This document shows positions 27,848 to 37,042 of a stretch of 64,000 bases of DNA, piece by piece. The notes under the pieces are model-generated. The model had not been told where the DNA came from, made no database searches, and was given only the letters and a program-made list of their open reading frames with translations. How positions within the stretch are numbered: the stretch's first letter is position 1; every line of letters starts with the position of its first letter. The position numbers were made by a program, and so were the translations under genes. The DNA is from Aliiroseovarius halocynthiae (GTDB lineage: Bacteria > Pseudomonadota > Alphaproteobacteria > Rhodobacterales > Rhodobacteraceae), in assembly GCF_007004645.1 (NCBI RefSeq), contig NZ_ML660024.1, positions 95,041 through 159,040 on the forward strand. Reading direction: 5' to 3'.

Positions 27848-28018
27848 CGGTCTTTACTCTCATATGACTAAAAATTCAGTGAAACTTTGGTGCTGGAAAC
27901 GCAACGCCAAGTCAATGGACGACGCCACAGAAACGCCCGGATATTGCCCCGCATTCCTCAATGACTTCTTCACAAAAACCATGCTAAACCTATGGAACCA
28001 CTCAGACCGGAGCCTCCA

Positions 28019-28654
28019 ATGACTCGCAGTTTTCTGTCAGTATTTTTGACGGTGTGCGTTGCCGTCTTTCTTACCCCAAGCTACGCCCAAGCAAAATGCG
28101 CGATTCAGCGCATCAAGGGTGAAGAAAAAGTCATTTCACCCAACAAGTTAAACCAAGCCCTACTTGATGCAACCATTCGTGCGCAAGTGAACTATTATCG
28201 TTGCAAACACGGGCGATCAAAGCTGGCTGCTGCCGGGGGGTTGCGCCGTCAGGCCAGTAAGCATTCCAAGTGGATGGCCAAAACAGGCAAGCTGAGTCAC
28301 AGGGCCACAAGTGGGTCATCACGCACATTGACGAGACGACTAAAGTCCTCGGGCTTAAGGTTTAAGACGGGTGCTGAAAATATCGGTGTGATGCGCTTGT
28401 ACAACATCGATGGGCGTCACTTCATGATTCGGTCCGCAAGCAAATGCCAATTCACCACGCGATCGGGTCAGCCATTAGGGCGCCACAGTTATCGTAGCCT
28501 CGCCCAACTGGCGGTTAAAGAATGGATGGAATCTCCAGGCCACCGAAAGAATATCATGCTCCGAAAAGCCACTCACATGGGCTCTGGCGGCGGAATTCAG
28601 CCGAAATCCCGGCACTGCGGTGCGGTATTCCTTACCCAGATATTTCTGGGCTAA
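28019..28654 (+). CDS. CAP (SCP/PR-1) domain protein, exported
   Basis: A 211-residue protein with a signal peptide (MTRSFLSVFLTVCVAVFLTPSYAQA). The mature part resembles the CAP superfamily: RAQVNYYRCKHGRSKLAAAGGLRRQASKHSKWMAKTGKLSHR, GAENIG, and WMESPGHRKNIM, containing the His/Glu typical of the CAP cavity. ATG 28019 has GGAG upstream. Bacterial CAP proteins are secreted, with proposed roles in envelope or ligand binding; function here is unknown. It is divergent from ugd. Confidence 0.85.
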   Translation: MTRSFLSVFLTVCVAVFLTPSYAQAKCAIQRIKGEEKVISPNKLNQALLDATIRAQVNYYRCKHGRSKLAAAGGLRRQASKHSKWMAKTGKLSHRATSGSSRTLTRRLKSSGLRFKTGAENIGVMRLYNIDGRHFMIRSASKCQFTTRSGQPLGRHSYRSLAQLAVKEWMESPGHRKNIMLRKATHMGSGGGIQPKSRHCGAVFLTQIFLG

Positions 28655-28811
28655 TAGCGGTATTGCAACACTGCCACAGAGGTCAAAACTTAGCAGGCAT
28701 ATCAGCCTAGATAAGAAGATCAGACTTCCAATACGGCTTCTTGTATGCAAAACAAACATGGACGGCTCGCTAAGTTAGCGCTGCCCGCTTATTAATTATG
28801 GAGTATGAGAC

Positions 28812-29018
28812 ATGAAAAAAGTCATGACCCTTGCCGCTGCTGGCATGATCGCCCTGACCGCACCTGCTTTTGCTGGCGGCTACAGCGACCCGGTTGTTGA
28901 AGAAGAAATCGTAGTAGTTGAAGAAGCTGCAAGCTCGCTGGGCAACACCGGCATCGCTCTGCTGGGCCTGGCCCTGGTTGCAGGCATCATCGCTGCTTCG
29001 GATTCGTCGAGCCAATAA
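28812..29018 (+). CDS. Small exported protein, YjbE/GfcA-like
   Basis: A 68-residue protein: signal peptide (MKKVMTLAAAGMIALTAPAFA), an acidic valine-rich stretch (PVVEEEIVVVEEA) and a hydrophobic glycine/alanine helix (TGIALLGLALVAGIIAA) ending in DSSSQ. Size and plan resemble YjbE/GfcA, the small first protein of yjbEFGH/gfc exopolysaccharide operons, and yjbF/yjbH lie about 350 bp downstream on the opposite strand. The assignment rests on layout and context, not detectable identity. GGAG upstream and a strong terminator downstream support a monocistronic gene. Confidence 0.65.
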   Translation: MKKVMTLAAAGMIALTAPAFAGGYSDPVVEEEIVVVEEAASSLGNTGIALLGLALVAGIIAASDSSSQ

Positions 29019-29049
29019 TAGCGACTGCTTCGAAAGAAGCTTTCGGTTG

Positions 29050-29079
29050 AAACGGCAAGTCTTCGGGCTTGCCGTTTTT
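29050..29079 (+). terminator. Rho-independent terminator of the small exported protein gene
   Basis: ACGGCAAG and CTTGCCGT form an 8-bp stem with a TCTTCGGG loop, followed by TTTT. Confidence 0.9.
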
Positions 29080-29356
29080 CGTTTGAGCATGCTGGTATAT
29101 GCAGATCCTTGCATCGTATTCCAAACTGCTGTGGTACTTCCCTGAACAGAAGCACACCACGACACACCTTCAGAATGGCAGCCAATCGCAGGTCGCGATC
29201 TGTTCGGCTGTTCAGAAACGTCAAGGCCTGCGTAACAAAAGCCCTAAGATCATCCAATGCCTCACCACAAGGTGCTCCGCCGGTGGCGCGGTACCGCATA
29301 AGACACCCGCGCTTCATGATCAATTCAGCCTTAAGGCAGCCCAAAGAAACGTCTGG

Positions 29357-30091
29357 TTACAGGCGCAAACTCTGAATTGCCAAACTGCCAATACGCTGCC
29401 CAACCCACTGGCTGGATTTCAGGATATTGCCAGAGCTATCCACCCAGTAGACATTGGTGAAGGAGATCTGGCCCTTACGGCATTTCTCTTTCATGATCAC
29501 CGCATCAGCATTGATCTCGCCCACGATGACCTTCTCGGACCCGGAACGGCGCAGAGAGCAACGCAAAGTGAGCTCAGTCGTCTGCCCCAGATCACCCAGA
29601 TAATAGTGCTTGCGAGTGTAATCAGCATCGCTACCCGATGTAATAGCCATAACCGCCCGATCAATGCGCGAGGCCATCAGATCGCTTCCCAACCCGCGTG
29701 TATTCGCCAACACACCACGCTGATAGGTAACACCTTGCCCCGGCGCACTGCCCCAAGTCACATAGCTTCCATTGCGCCCAACAGGGCTCATCGCAAGCAC
29801 GGCATTGGTATCCAGCCGCACTACGATGGAAATCGGCCCCTTCGTAGCAGACAGTGCCTTAGAAATAAGTGCATTGGGATCAGGGGCAGCAGCGGGTTGC
29901 GCCGTCGTGCCCTTTGACTTACCTCCAATGACCTTGGACTTGAGGTTTTTGCCTGTCTGCTTCAGAAATCCAGCAGTCGCCAAGGACATCTCGGTTTCCT
30001 GCCTATCCGAACCGCAAGCGGTCAGAGCAACGCAGGCGCACAAAGAAAAACCTGCGGCACGCAGCGGTCTTGTCACACTAATTCCAAACAC
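29357..30091 (-). CDS. yjbF: YjbF family lipoprotein (GfcB-like)
   Basis: A 244-residue lipoprotein with lipobox ALTAC and mature GSDRQ. The segments RLDTNAVLAMSPVGRNGSYVTWGS, SADYTRKHYYLGDLGQTTELTLRCSLRR and ISFTNVYWVDSSGNILKSSQWVGQ fit YjbF/GfcB (DUF2886). GTG at 30091 is preceded by GGAG; an inner GTG at 30076 is possible. It lies 3 nt after yjbH on the same strand. YjbF and YjbH belong to a group 4 capsule/exopolysaccharide export system. The YjbG/GfcC partner is missing here. Confidence 0.86.
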   Translation of the reverse strand: MFGISVTRPLRAAGFSLCACVALTACGSDRQETEMSLATAGFLKQTGKNLKSKVIGGKSKGTTAQPAAAPDPNALISKALSATKGPISIVVRLDTNAVLAMSPVGRNGSYVTWGSAPGQGVTYQRGVLANTRGLGSDLMASRIDRAVMAITSGSDADYTRKHYYLGDLGQTTELTLRCSLRRSGSEKVIVGEINADAVIMKEKCRKGQISFTNVYWVDSSGNILKSSQWVGQRIGSLAIQSLRL

Positions 30092-30094
30092 TTG

Positions 30095-32218
30095 TTATCT
30101 CCAGAACTTGCCCCAACGGTCGGCATAGGCATCGCCATGACCATCTTCGACCCAGTCAAACAAACGACCGTCGACCTGCAGGCGTGCGCCACCATCACGT
30201 TCAAGCGAACGCAGCTCGGCTCCGGACTCGCTTTTAGAAGGTGTTCCCATCGCCCACTCGAACGGGATCGAAATTCGGATCCCTTTGTCGAACGACCCTT
30301 CGCCAAATTCTTCCGCCGAAACATTCGTCTTGGTGAAATAGCCACCAACCTTCCAGCCATTTGCAAAGGTGCGGTCAACCGAGAAAGTTGCTCCGTAGTC
30401 ACCGGCCAGATAGCGCCCCGCATCCACGCGCGTCGAGAAACCATTTCCGAAGTCGTAATATGCCGAAACATGACCCGTCACGACATCATAGTCGCGGAAT
30501 CCAAAGAGCTGATCATAGTCGCGCTGCTTAACCCAAGCAACTTCGGCTCCAATGGCAAGCGGGCTGTCCACGGGTTTCCACAGCAGCTCGGCCGACACAC
30601 CACCAAACATCTTTTCCAAATAACCAACGGTCACTCGGCTATACAGGTTCTTCCCGGGGCGCTCATACCACGATGCGGTCAGATGCTCGATCGCGGGGTC
30701 GCCCTGCTGGGCATAAAGCGCTCCGTCGGTTCGCACATGTGGCAGGTCGGAGGTATTCAGGTGCGTATCATCATCAAGGTTGCCCCAGATGCTTTTCTGA
30801 ACAGCACCAGACAAGATGATATTCGGCGCAATCTCGTATTTAGCACTGAATCGCAAGCCAACATCGCCACGCACCGGGCTGGACGGATCAAAGAAACTGA
30901 TCGCCATATAAGGTGTAAGCGCCCACGAGAACCGCTGATCAAAGTTGGGCAGCTCAGCGTTCTTCACGGCAGTCGGCGCGGCCTCACCGATGGTGACACG
31001 ATTGTAGATATCAAGTGCGGGTGCATGTTCCAGATCCTCGATGTCGCTACGGCGCATAGTGACAGTCGACAAAGGAATGCCGTTCTGTGTGATCGTGATT
31101 TTGAAAATTTCGATCGAAGGCGGCAACGCATGAGTCAGAATACGAGCTGTACGCCCGACGGCCTGTGGCTGCGAATTAAAGCGCTTGTTGTCGATCCGTA
31201 TCGCGGCCTGTGTGGCCCCAAGACCCAGCGCCTTCAAACGAATGCCCTGCTTGCCTAAAGCATCTGACACAACTTTGCGAATGTCGTTGTGGTTCTCAGA
31301 GGACGTGACCCAATCGGAACCCCATGCGGCAGAATCTGCGCGCGACGGGCGCGGCTTGACCGGCAAAGGAGCTTTTTCATTACCCGAACGGGCCTGCGGT
31401 TGGCGGGGGTTCAGGCGAATGGTCAAACCCGCACCAAACATGCTGCCTGCCACATATGACGCATTCAGGTGGAAGGCTGGAGAAATCTGATAATCAATTC
31501 CGAAGTTAAAGGGCGAGTTGTACTCCATTGTCCCGCGCGCAACTTCTTCCACAAACGCGTCGGACGAATACTCGGCCTTGAAAGTCAGCTTGTCGTTGAC
31601 CTTATAGCTCACGCCAGCAAAGGGTGCGAAATCGCCACGGAACCACTGACTGAAATTCAGATTACCCCCTTGTCCGACATCAAATGCCGGGCGCGGGCCA
31701 CCGATCTGGCCAATGGGGTTATGTGACGCCAGCCGCCCCCACCCCAAACCGCCATGGACCCGAAGCTTGTCTCCAAAACCCTTGGTTGCGACAACATACT
31801 CGCCGGAATACACTCCGGTTCCGATGAAATCGCGGATCCCCACCGAAACCGCCGGCAGGTACTTTGTTTCGTTCAGAACGCGGTATTCAAGATCAAAACT
31901 ACGATCAAAGAAATCTTGCCCTGTCAGGGGGCCAACATTCCAAAAATTTGCAAGCTTCGTATAGCGAAAACTGCCGGACAGGCGCGGCAGGATCTGGAAG
32001 GTCAGCGTGCCGTTGGCATTTGGGCCGAACTGCGAATACGAGAACGCCAATTCGCTGTCCGCGGCGACCTCGGCCGTGGGCATCAGGATCAGACCCGGTG
32101 CACCAAACAGCGTGTAGCTTGTCGTCTCGGTCCCAACCTGAGCGTTTGCAGGCGTGGCAGCTGCCGCCATCAGGCCAAGTGCTGCGTATTTGATATAATC
32201 CACCCGTGCAGTAATCAC
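30095..32218 (-). CDS. yjbH: YjbH/GfcD family outer-membrane beta-barrel protein
   Basis: A 707-residue protein with signal peptide (about residues 1-26, ending ANA). TLFGAPGLILMPTAEVAADSELAFSYSQFGPNANGTLTFQILPRLSGSFRYT is the typical YjbH N-terminal block, and the rest shows alternating barrel strands with a central periplasmic segment (about 295-400). YjbH/GfcD-type proteins are outer-membrane barrels for exopolysaccharide. Just upstream of yjbF with 3 nt between them. The divergent region of 214 bp on the right is shared with the acyl-CoA dehydrogenase. Confidence 0.9.
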   Translation of the reverse strand: MITARVDYIKYAALGLMAAAATPANAQVGTETTSYTLFGAPGLILMPTAEVAADSELAFSYSQFGPNANGTLTFQILPRLSGSFRYTKLANFWNVGPLTGQDFFDRSFDLEYRVLNETKYLPAVSVGIRDFIGTGVYSGEYVVATKGFGDKLRVHGGLGWGRLASHNPIGQIGGPRPAFDVGQGGNLNFSQWFRGDFAPFAGVSYKVNDKLTFKAEYSSDAFVEEVARGTMEYNSPFNFGIDYQISPAFHLNASYVAGSMFGAGLTIRLNPRQPQARSGNEKAPLPVKPRPSRADSAAWGSDWVTSSENHNDIRKVVSDALGKQGIRLKALGLGATQAAIRIDNKRFNSQPQAVGRTARILTHALPPSIEIFKITITQNGIPLSTVTMRRSDIEDLEHAPALDIYNRVTIGEAAPTAVKNAELPNFDQRFSWALTPYMAISFFDPSSPVRGDVGLRFSAKYEIAPNIILSGAVQKSIWGNLDDDTHLNTSDLPHVRTDGALYAQQGDPAIEHLTASWYERPGKNLYSRVTVGYLEKMFGGVSAELLWKPVDSPLAIGAEVAWVKQRDYDQLFGFRDYDVVTGHVSAYYDFGNGFSTRVDAGRYLAGDYGATFSVDRTFANGWKVGGYFTKTNVSAEEFGEGSFDKGIRISIPFEWAMGTPSKSESGAELRSLERDGGARLQVDGRLFDWVEDGHGDAYADRWGKFWR

Positions 32219-32432
32219 CGCAGTCTCCGTCTAACGTCTTTTTTCAATCTCATTACGTGATCCACACTTGGAACGCACGCAAAACATACCCGCATCGGCG
32301 GTTTGTCGGGCATTGTCGCGCAATTGCACAACTTCCCTTGCGTCCGCTTACTGCCTGTAACGCCACGTTACCAGTCCGATTGCACCATACCCGACGTATA
32401 GTTGCGCAAACAACGTCACATCGGAGCACATC

Positions 32433-33590
32433 ATGAGCCTGTTTTCCCCCTCGGCCAACTGGATCAGCGACGAACATCGCATGTTTGCGGACATGACCAA
32501 CCGCTTCTTCGCGGACGAGCTTAGCCCCAATATCGAACGCTGGGTCGATCAGGGTATTGTTGACCGCGATTTCTGGCACACAGCGGGTCAAGCGGGCATC
32601 ATGGGCGGCGCAATCCCGGAAGAGCATGGCGGCGCCGGCGGCGATATGGGATTTGAAAGCGTCGTGATCTATGAACAGACCCGCACCGGTGATTGCGGCT
32701 GGGGTTATGGCATTCAGTCGATTGTCACCCACTATATCACCGCCTATGGCACCGACGATCAGAAGGCGCGCTGGTTGCCGGGTCTTGCCTCGGGCGAAAT
32801 CGTAGGCGCGATTGCGATGACTGAACCAGGTACCGGGTCGGACCTTCAGGCCGTGAAAACGCGGGCCGAAAAAGACGGGAATCAATACAAGATCAACGGA
32901 TCGAAGATCTTTATCACCAATGGTCAAGCCGCTGATCTGATCATCACGGTCTGCAAGACGGATCCCGCCGCGGGATCCAAAGGTGTCTCGCTGATCGTGG
33001 TTGAACCCGACCAGTGCGAAGGCTTCCAGCGTGGCAAAAACTTGAAAAAGCTGGGTATGAAAGCCAACGACACGTCCGAGCTGTTCTATGAAGATGTGAA
33101 AGTACCGCTGACCAACCTTCTGGGGTCGGAAGAGGGTCAGGGCTTTTACCAACTGATGCGTCAGCTTCCGTGGGAACGGTTGCTTATTGCCATCCAAGCC
33201 CTGGGTGCGATTGACTTCGCGTTGGAGCAAACGATTGCATACACACAAGAACGCAAGGCCTTTGGGCAGCGCGTGATGGATTTCCAGAATACGCGCTTCA
33301 AGCTGGCCGAATGCAAGACAAAGGCCGAAGTTCTGCGCAGCTTTGTGAATGATTGCATCGCACAGCTGATCGCCGGGACGTTGGATGCGCCTACGGCCTC
33401 GATGGCGAAATACTGGGGCAGCGAAGTGCAAAACGAGATCATGCACGAATGCCTGCAGCTGTTTGGCGGCTATGGATATATGACCGAGTACCCAATTGCG
33501 CGGCTTTATGCAGATGCGCGCGTTCAAATGATCTATGGTGGGACGAACGAGATCATGAAGGAGCTGATTGCCCGGTCGATTGATCAATAA
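32433..33590 (+). CDS. Acyl-CoA dehydrogenase
   Basis: A 385-residue flavoprotein with family motifs: AIAMTEPGTGSD (FAD/substrate), YHLAR-like KIFITNGQAADLI, ERLLIAIQALGAIDFALEQTIAY and the C-terminal MIYGGTNEIMKELIARSI carrying the catalytic Glu region. It oxidises acyl-CoA to enoyl-CoA, passing electrons to ETF. It is followed by a hairpin cluster and a CaiB-type gene on the same strand, giving a small fatty or branched-chain acid module. A long minus-strand ORF over the same DNA is a shadow. Confidence 0.96.
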   Translation: MSLFSPSANWISDEHRMFADMTNRFFADELSPNIERWVDQGIVDRDFWHTAGQAGIMGGAIPEEHGGAGGDMGFESVVIYEQTRTGDCGWGYGIQSIVTHYITAYGTDDQKARWLPGLASGEIVGAIAMTEPGTGSDLQAVKTRAEKDGNQYKINGSKIFITNGQAADLIITVCKTDPAAGSKGVSLIVVEPDQCEGFQRGKNLKKLGMKANDTSELFYEDVKVPLTNLLGSEEGQGFYQLMRQLPWERLLIAIQALGAIDFALEQTIAYTQERKAFGQRVMDFQNTRFKLAECKTKAEVLRSFVNDCIAQLIAGTLDAPTASMAKYWGSEVQNEIMHECLQLFGGYGYMTEYPIARLYADARVQMIYGGTNEIMKELIARSIDQ

Positions 33591-33597
33591 GGTCGTG

Positions 33598-33680
33598 GCG
33601 CCCATCGCACCGCGTTGGGCGCGCTTTCGGTGGCTCACTTCGTGAGCCTGAAGGGGCTCTGCCCCTCGCCCGGACCGGGC
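33598..33680. repeat. Cluster of four consecutive hairpins (REP-like)
   Basis: Between the acyl-CoA dehydrogenase and the next gene: GCGCCCA/TGGGCGC (33598-33622), GGCTCAC-TTC-GTGAGCC (33632-33648), AGGGGC-TCT-GCCCCT (33652-33666) and GCCC/GGGC (33668-33680), followed by CCCCGGGATATTT, an intergenic motif often seen in Rhodobacterales genomes. It may terminate or stabilise the upstream mRNA. Confidence 0.7.
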
Positions 33681-33719
33681 TCACCCCGGGATATTTCCAA
33701 CAAGAAAAACAGGCATTTG

Positions 33720-34829
33720 ATGAAACAAGGCATGCGCGAAGAGGCACCCCTTACGGGGTTGAAAGTTATTGAAATTCAGGGCCTTGGCCCAACACCCTTT
33801 GCAGCCATGTGGTTGGCCGATATGGGCGCGGATGTAGTGCGCATTCAACGTCCAAACCTGAAACCTTTGATCCCGCAGAAGGTGGACGTACTGAACCGAG
33901 CGCGCGGCTTTGTTGAACTTGATTTGAAGGCTAAAGCTGACTGCGCCACTGCACATGATCTGATCAACCGTGCAGATATGCTGATCGAAGGCATGCGCCC
34001 CGGTGTGATGGAGCGTCTGGGTCTTGGACCAGAGGATTTCCCCGACAATCCCGCGTTGGTCTATGGACGCATGACAGGTTGGGGGCAAAGCGGTCCACTG
34101 GCACATACGGCGGGTCATGACATCAACTATATCGCCATTTCAGGAGCCCTTCATGCGATTGGTGGGAATCATCCTGTTCCGCCTTTGAACCTATTGGGCG
34201 ATTTTGGTGGCGGCGGCATGTATCTGGTGGCCGGGATGCTGGCGGCACTGCACGCAGCAAAAACAACCGGCCGCGGACGGGTGGTGGATGCGGCAATCTC
34301 TGACGGCACTGCGCACCTGATGGCGATGATCTATTCATTGTATGGATCGGGCATCTGGGTGGATACGCGCGAGGCCAATTTGTTGGACGGCGGCGCGCCT
34401 TTCTATGCGGTCTATGAATGCGCCTGCGGTGGGCACATGACTGTGGGCGCGTTGGAGCCGAAGTTCTATGCCGAGTTCTTGGAAGGGATTGGATTGGCGG
34501 GGACCGGTCTTCCAGCCCAACAAGATGTTGAAGGCTGGCCCACACTGCGCGCCGCTTTCGCCGCGCGCTTCAAGGAAAAGACGCGCGACGACTGGGCGGA
34601 CATCTTTGAAGGCACGGATGCATGTTGCGCGCCCGTCCTGTCATTGGCCGAAGCGCCATCCCATCCCCATAACGTCGCGCGCGGCAGCTTTGCGACATGT
34701 GGTGGCATTGCCCAACCCGCCCCAGCCCCGCATATCTCAGGCGCAACACTTTCTGCCGACCCCGGGGACGAACAGACGCCCCAAGATGTGTCCGCAGTGC
34801 TGAACCGTTGGACCGGTTCAGTAAAATAA
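33720..34829 (+). CDS. CaiB/BaiF family CoA-transferase, alpha-methylacyl-CoA racemase-like
   Basis: A 369-residue protein starting [39 protein letters not shown], with [34 protein letters not shown], whose His/Asp-containing GHDINY motif is typical of alpha-methylacyl-CoA racemase (AMACR) rather than carnitine CoA-transferase. ATG 33720 begins the homologous region; the longer frame starts in the hairpin cluster. Proposed role: epimerising 2-methylacyl-CoA esters so the neighbouring dehydrogenase can act on them; inferred from family and context. Slightly longer GC-rich tail after residue 330. Confidence 0.9.
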   Translation: MKQGMREEAPLTGLKVIEIQGLGPTPFAAMWLADMGADVVRIQRPNLKPLIPQKVDVLNRARGFVELDLKAKADCATAHDLINRADMLIEGMRPGVMERLGLGPEDFPDNPALVYGRMTGWGQSGPLAHTAGHDINYIAISGALHAIGGNHPVPPLNLLGDFGGGGMYLVAGMLAALHAAKTTGRGRVVDAAISDGTAHLMAMIYSLYGSGIWVDTREANLLDGGAPFYAVYECACGGHMTVGALEPKFYAEFLEGIGLAGTGLPAQQDVEGWPTLRAAFAARFKEKTRDDWADIFEGTDACCAPVLSLAEAPSHPHNVARGSFATCGGIAQPAPAPHISGATLSADPGDEQTPQDVSAVLNRWTGSVK

Positions 34830-34932
34830 GGCACAACGTGCGCGATTGACGATACTGCGCCAAAAAGTCGAAAAAACTTCCCCTTTCGCCCTTGCAAACC
34901 CCCGGCGCTCCAGTTACATCCCCGCCTACCGC

Positions 34933-35009
34933 GCTCTGGTAGCTCAGCTGGATAGAGTACCTGACTACGAATCAGGGGGTCGGGGGTTCGAATCCTCCCC
35001 AGAGCGCCA
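34933..35009 (+). tRNA. tRNA-Arg (anticodon ACG)
   Basis: Cloverleaf: acceptor GCTCTGG/CCAGAGC, D arm GCTC..., anticodon stem CCTGA/TCAGG with loop CTACGAA (anticodon ACG), T loop GGGGGTTCGAATCCTCCC, discriminator G and encoded CCA at 35007-35009. It stands at the left border of the repeat-bounded island. Confidence 0.97.
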
Positions 35010-35013
35010 CTTT

Positions 35014-35098
35014 CCTTATGTTGAATGTCATACGAAACTGACCCAACCGTCATAGTTGGACCAGAAACAGATCGCATGGATTGTGAAAACTTCGGCCC
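35014..35098 (+). repeat. Island-flanking direct repeat, left copy
   Basis: 85 bp matching 47334-47419 with five substitutions and one 1-bp indel. It begins 5 bp after the tRNA-Arg CCA. It contains the imperfect palindrome CTGACCCAAC / GTTGGACCAG (35038-35064), like a mobile-element end. An AACTGACCC-type end is reminiscent of IS21-family termini (weak inference). Confidence 0.85.
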
Positions 35099-35619
35099 TG
35101 ACCGGTCACTGGTACATCCCTGGAATGCTGCGTTGCACCAAGAAAAAGCTGCCTTTGGCAGTCTTTGGGGAAAAACGGTATTCCGTTCGCTATGTGTTTT
35201 CCAAAAACCCTGACGTCAGACAGTCGCACTCGGAATCATAGCTGAGGCCGAACACGCAATCGGAGGGCCCCAGTATGTGAAGATGAGCCAGATGGAAATG
35301 AGACCCGTGATCGATAAGGTCGGGTTGAGCAAGATTTACCGCCGGGCAGATCTCTCGCCGGAATACCGAGAGGTCGGCACGGAACTTGTTTTTAGTACGA
35401 AGGTGGTCCCCGCTGAACAGTAATTAAGGTTCCCTACTCCGTAGGTGCGTGCGGGAGATGATAAGCTTGGGAGTATGAGCTCAACTCAACCTGTGGGTGT
35501 TTCACATAAAACCAGTTAGGCGACGTTCGCTCTTTGTTCCACGTCGCCAAACATCCACGGGTTGTGAAAATCTGGGCGTGGTGCAGGATACACGGCGCCC
35601 AGATTGGCACCGCGTTTTA

Positions 35620-35913
35620 TCAGTCGTCACTCTTTTCAGACTCCGCAGGTGCTCGCTCCAAGGCCTCCAAGAAGAATTGCTTCATACGATGAGGCATCTC
35701 GTCAACACTCCATGCCCGTCGCGAGTCTGGCCAAAGCTTGTCGAACAGTTCCTCGGTCATGACGACATGGGTGACGCGGCCTGCATGCCGCAGAAAGGTC
35801 GGCCCCTTATCGGCCTGTTTCATCAGGCTGATAGCATTGTATTGAAGCGTTTGCTCTGGATCGAGGGAAGGTCTGGGAGTTTCATGTGTTTTCCTTTCAT
35901 GCGCGCACCTCAA
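35620..35913 (-). CDS. Possible Phd/YefM-like antitoxin, orphan
   Basis: An open frame of about 97 codons whose middle part, SLMKQADKGPTFLRHAGRVTHVVMTEELFDKLW, resembles Phd/YefM antitoxins (short helix, then a Gly-x-Pro turn and strand VxVVMxxEEFxxL). The frame opens with TTG and has no good ribosome-binding site; a better site (AAGGA-ATG) at about 35886 is in another frame, so the gene may be frameshifted at its 5' end. No toxin partner is seen to the left. Confidence 0.3.
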   Translation of the reverse strand: MRCAHERKTHETPRPSLDPEQTLQYNAISLMKQADKGPTFLRHAGRVTHVVMTEELFDKLWPDSRRAWSVDEMPHRMKQFFLEALERAPAESEKSDD

Positions 35914-36171
35914 GGGTCACGGAAATGTCCGTGTTGGATGCAGCTTGATGGAAAACGTTCATGTCATAACCCCGGCTAGCATATTGGCCCCGCGCTATCA
36001 CCTTCACTACAGGTTTCTGGCTAGCTGCTATTCGATGTAAGACCATCAAACAACTGCAACGCGGGACAAAATGAGCATTTTCTGCGGCGAGATCAGTGTC
36101 GGATTTTGGAGGGATTACTCAAAAATAGTCTATTTTGCATATTTCAAAAACACATGAGTTTTGGAGTATTG

Positions 36172-36250
36172 TGCAAAACACTAAGACCACACACATCACT
36201 TGGCCGACTGGCTCCAACCGTCGACGTTAGTCTTCGCCGTAGTATCAAGC
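36172..36250 (+). pseudogene. Possible transposase C-terminal scrap
   Basis: The frame reads KTLRPHTSLGRLAPTV, resembling the RPHxSLGxxxP end of IS3-type transposase OrfB integrase domains. Only a few dozen bases fit; low confidence. Confidence 0.3.
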
Positions 36251-36421
36251 CTGCTTCGCTTGAGTTCCGCAATGACTCAGCTCAGCAGGACTCGACATCA
36301 GCCCAATCAACTGAAGAAAAAATTCTACGCATAGATCGACCAAATTGGGAAGCAGGCCAATATCAGTGAACAAGTGCGATCAATTTTGGTCAGGTCGCTT
36401 CTTTTTGAACGAGACCAACGA

Positions 36422-37042
36422 CTAGTCGGCCTCGTAGATAAAGTCCGATGGCCGTGAACGTGTCAAAACCAACTCTGCGTTGCGCACGTCATTTTCCTGA
36501 GCACGTGTTTTAGCGGCAGATGCAGATAGCCCGTGGTTGAGCCAGCGTTCAATCAGACGTCTTTCCAGCTCTGATCGGTCAACAGTGAGTTTTACGGTCA
36601 TTTCAAACACCTCGGCGAGCTCGGACCAAGGCGGATTGTCTAGAAGCAGATAGTTCCCTTCAACCAAGACAATATCCGAACCAGCATCGATGCGCCCTCT
36701 GTCAGGAACCGTTCTGTCTTCTTCGCGATCAAAGGTGGGGTAAGTTAGATCTGATTGGTGCGTCAACAGGCGGACCAGTTCGACAAAACCGTCGGCGTCA
36801 AAAGTTTCCGGCGCGCCTTTGCAGTCCAAAAGACCTTTCTGCCGCAGTATTGCGTTATCAAGGTGGAAACCATCCATAGGCAAAACAGCCGCGGATGGGC
36901 CGATGCAACTGGCAAGGCGTTCTGCAAGCGTGGACTTGCCTGAACCGGGCGGCCCCGCGATGGCAACGAGAAGACGCTTGCCACCATCTGCTCGAGATTT
37001 GACCTCATCAAGCAGCATCTCGAAAGTGGCCAATTTTTCCAT
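36422..37042 (-). CDS. P-loop kinase of the FrcK type (polyol/fructose operon)
   Basis: A 206-residue protein with Walker A AGPPGSGKST, the conserved MDGFHLDNAIL block and a C-terminal LTVDRSELERRLIERW region, matching uridine-kinase-like proteins such as FrcK of rhizobial fructose uptake operons. It starts 1 nt overlapping the stop of the fructokinase (TAATG), last gene of the operon. Function of FrcK proteins is unresolved; ATP-dependent phosphorylation of a sugar or a regulatory role are both possible. Confidence 0.8.
   Translation of the reverse strand: MEKLATFEMLLDEVKSRADGGKRLLVAIAGPPGSGKSTLAERLASCIGPSAAVLPMDGFHLDNAILRQKGLLDCKGAPETFDADGFVELVRLLTHQSDLTYPTFDREEDRTVPDRGRIDAGSDIVLVEGNYLLLDNPPWSELAEVFEMTVKLTVDRSELERRLIERWLNHGLSASAAKTRAQENDVRNAELVLTRSRPSDFIYEAD

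Larger units (their letters stand above)
35099..36421. other. Decayed 1.3 kb region left of the polyol operon
   Basis: Contains a 61-codon frame starting inside the repeat (35056-35241), an isolated 46-codon frame at 35284-35421 (MSQMEMRPVIDKVGLSKIYRR...), an antitoxin-like frame and a transposase-like scrap, listed separately. No intact gene is supported. Mixed composition and broken frames indicate old insertions. Confidence 0.6.

Noticed and set aside
32253..33638. A 461-codon open frame on the minus strand
   Set aside because: It is antisense to the acyl-CoA dehydrogenase, which has clear family motifs; the antisense translation has no domain and no ribosome-binding site.
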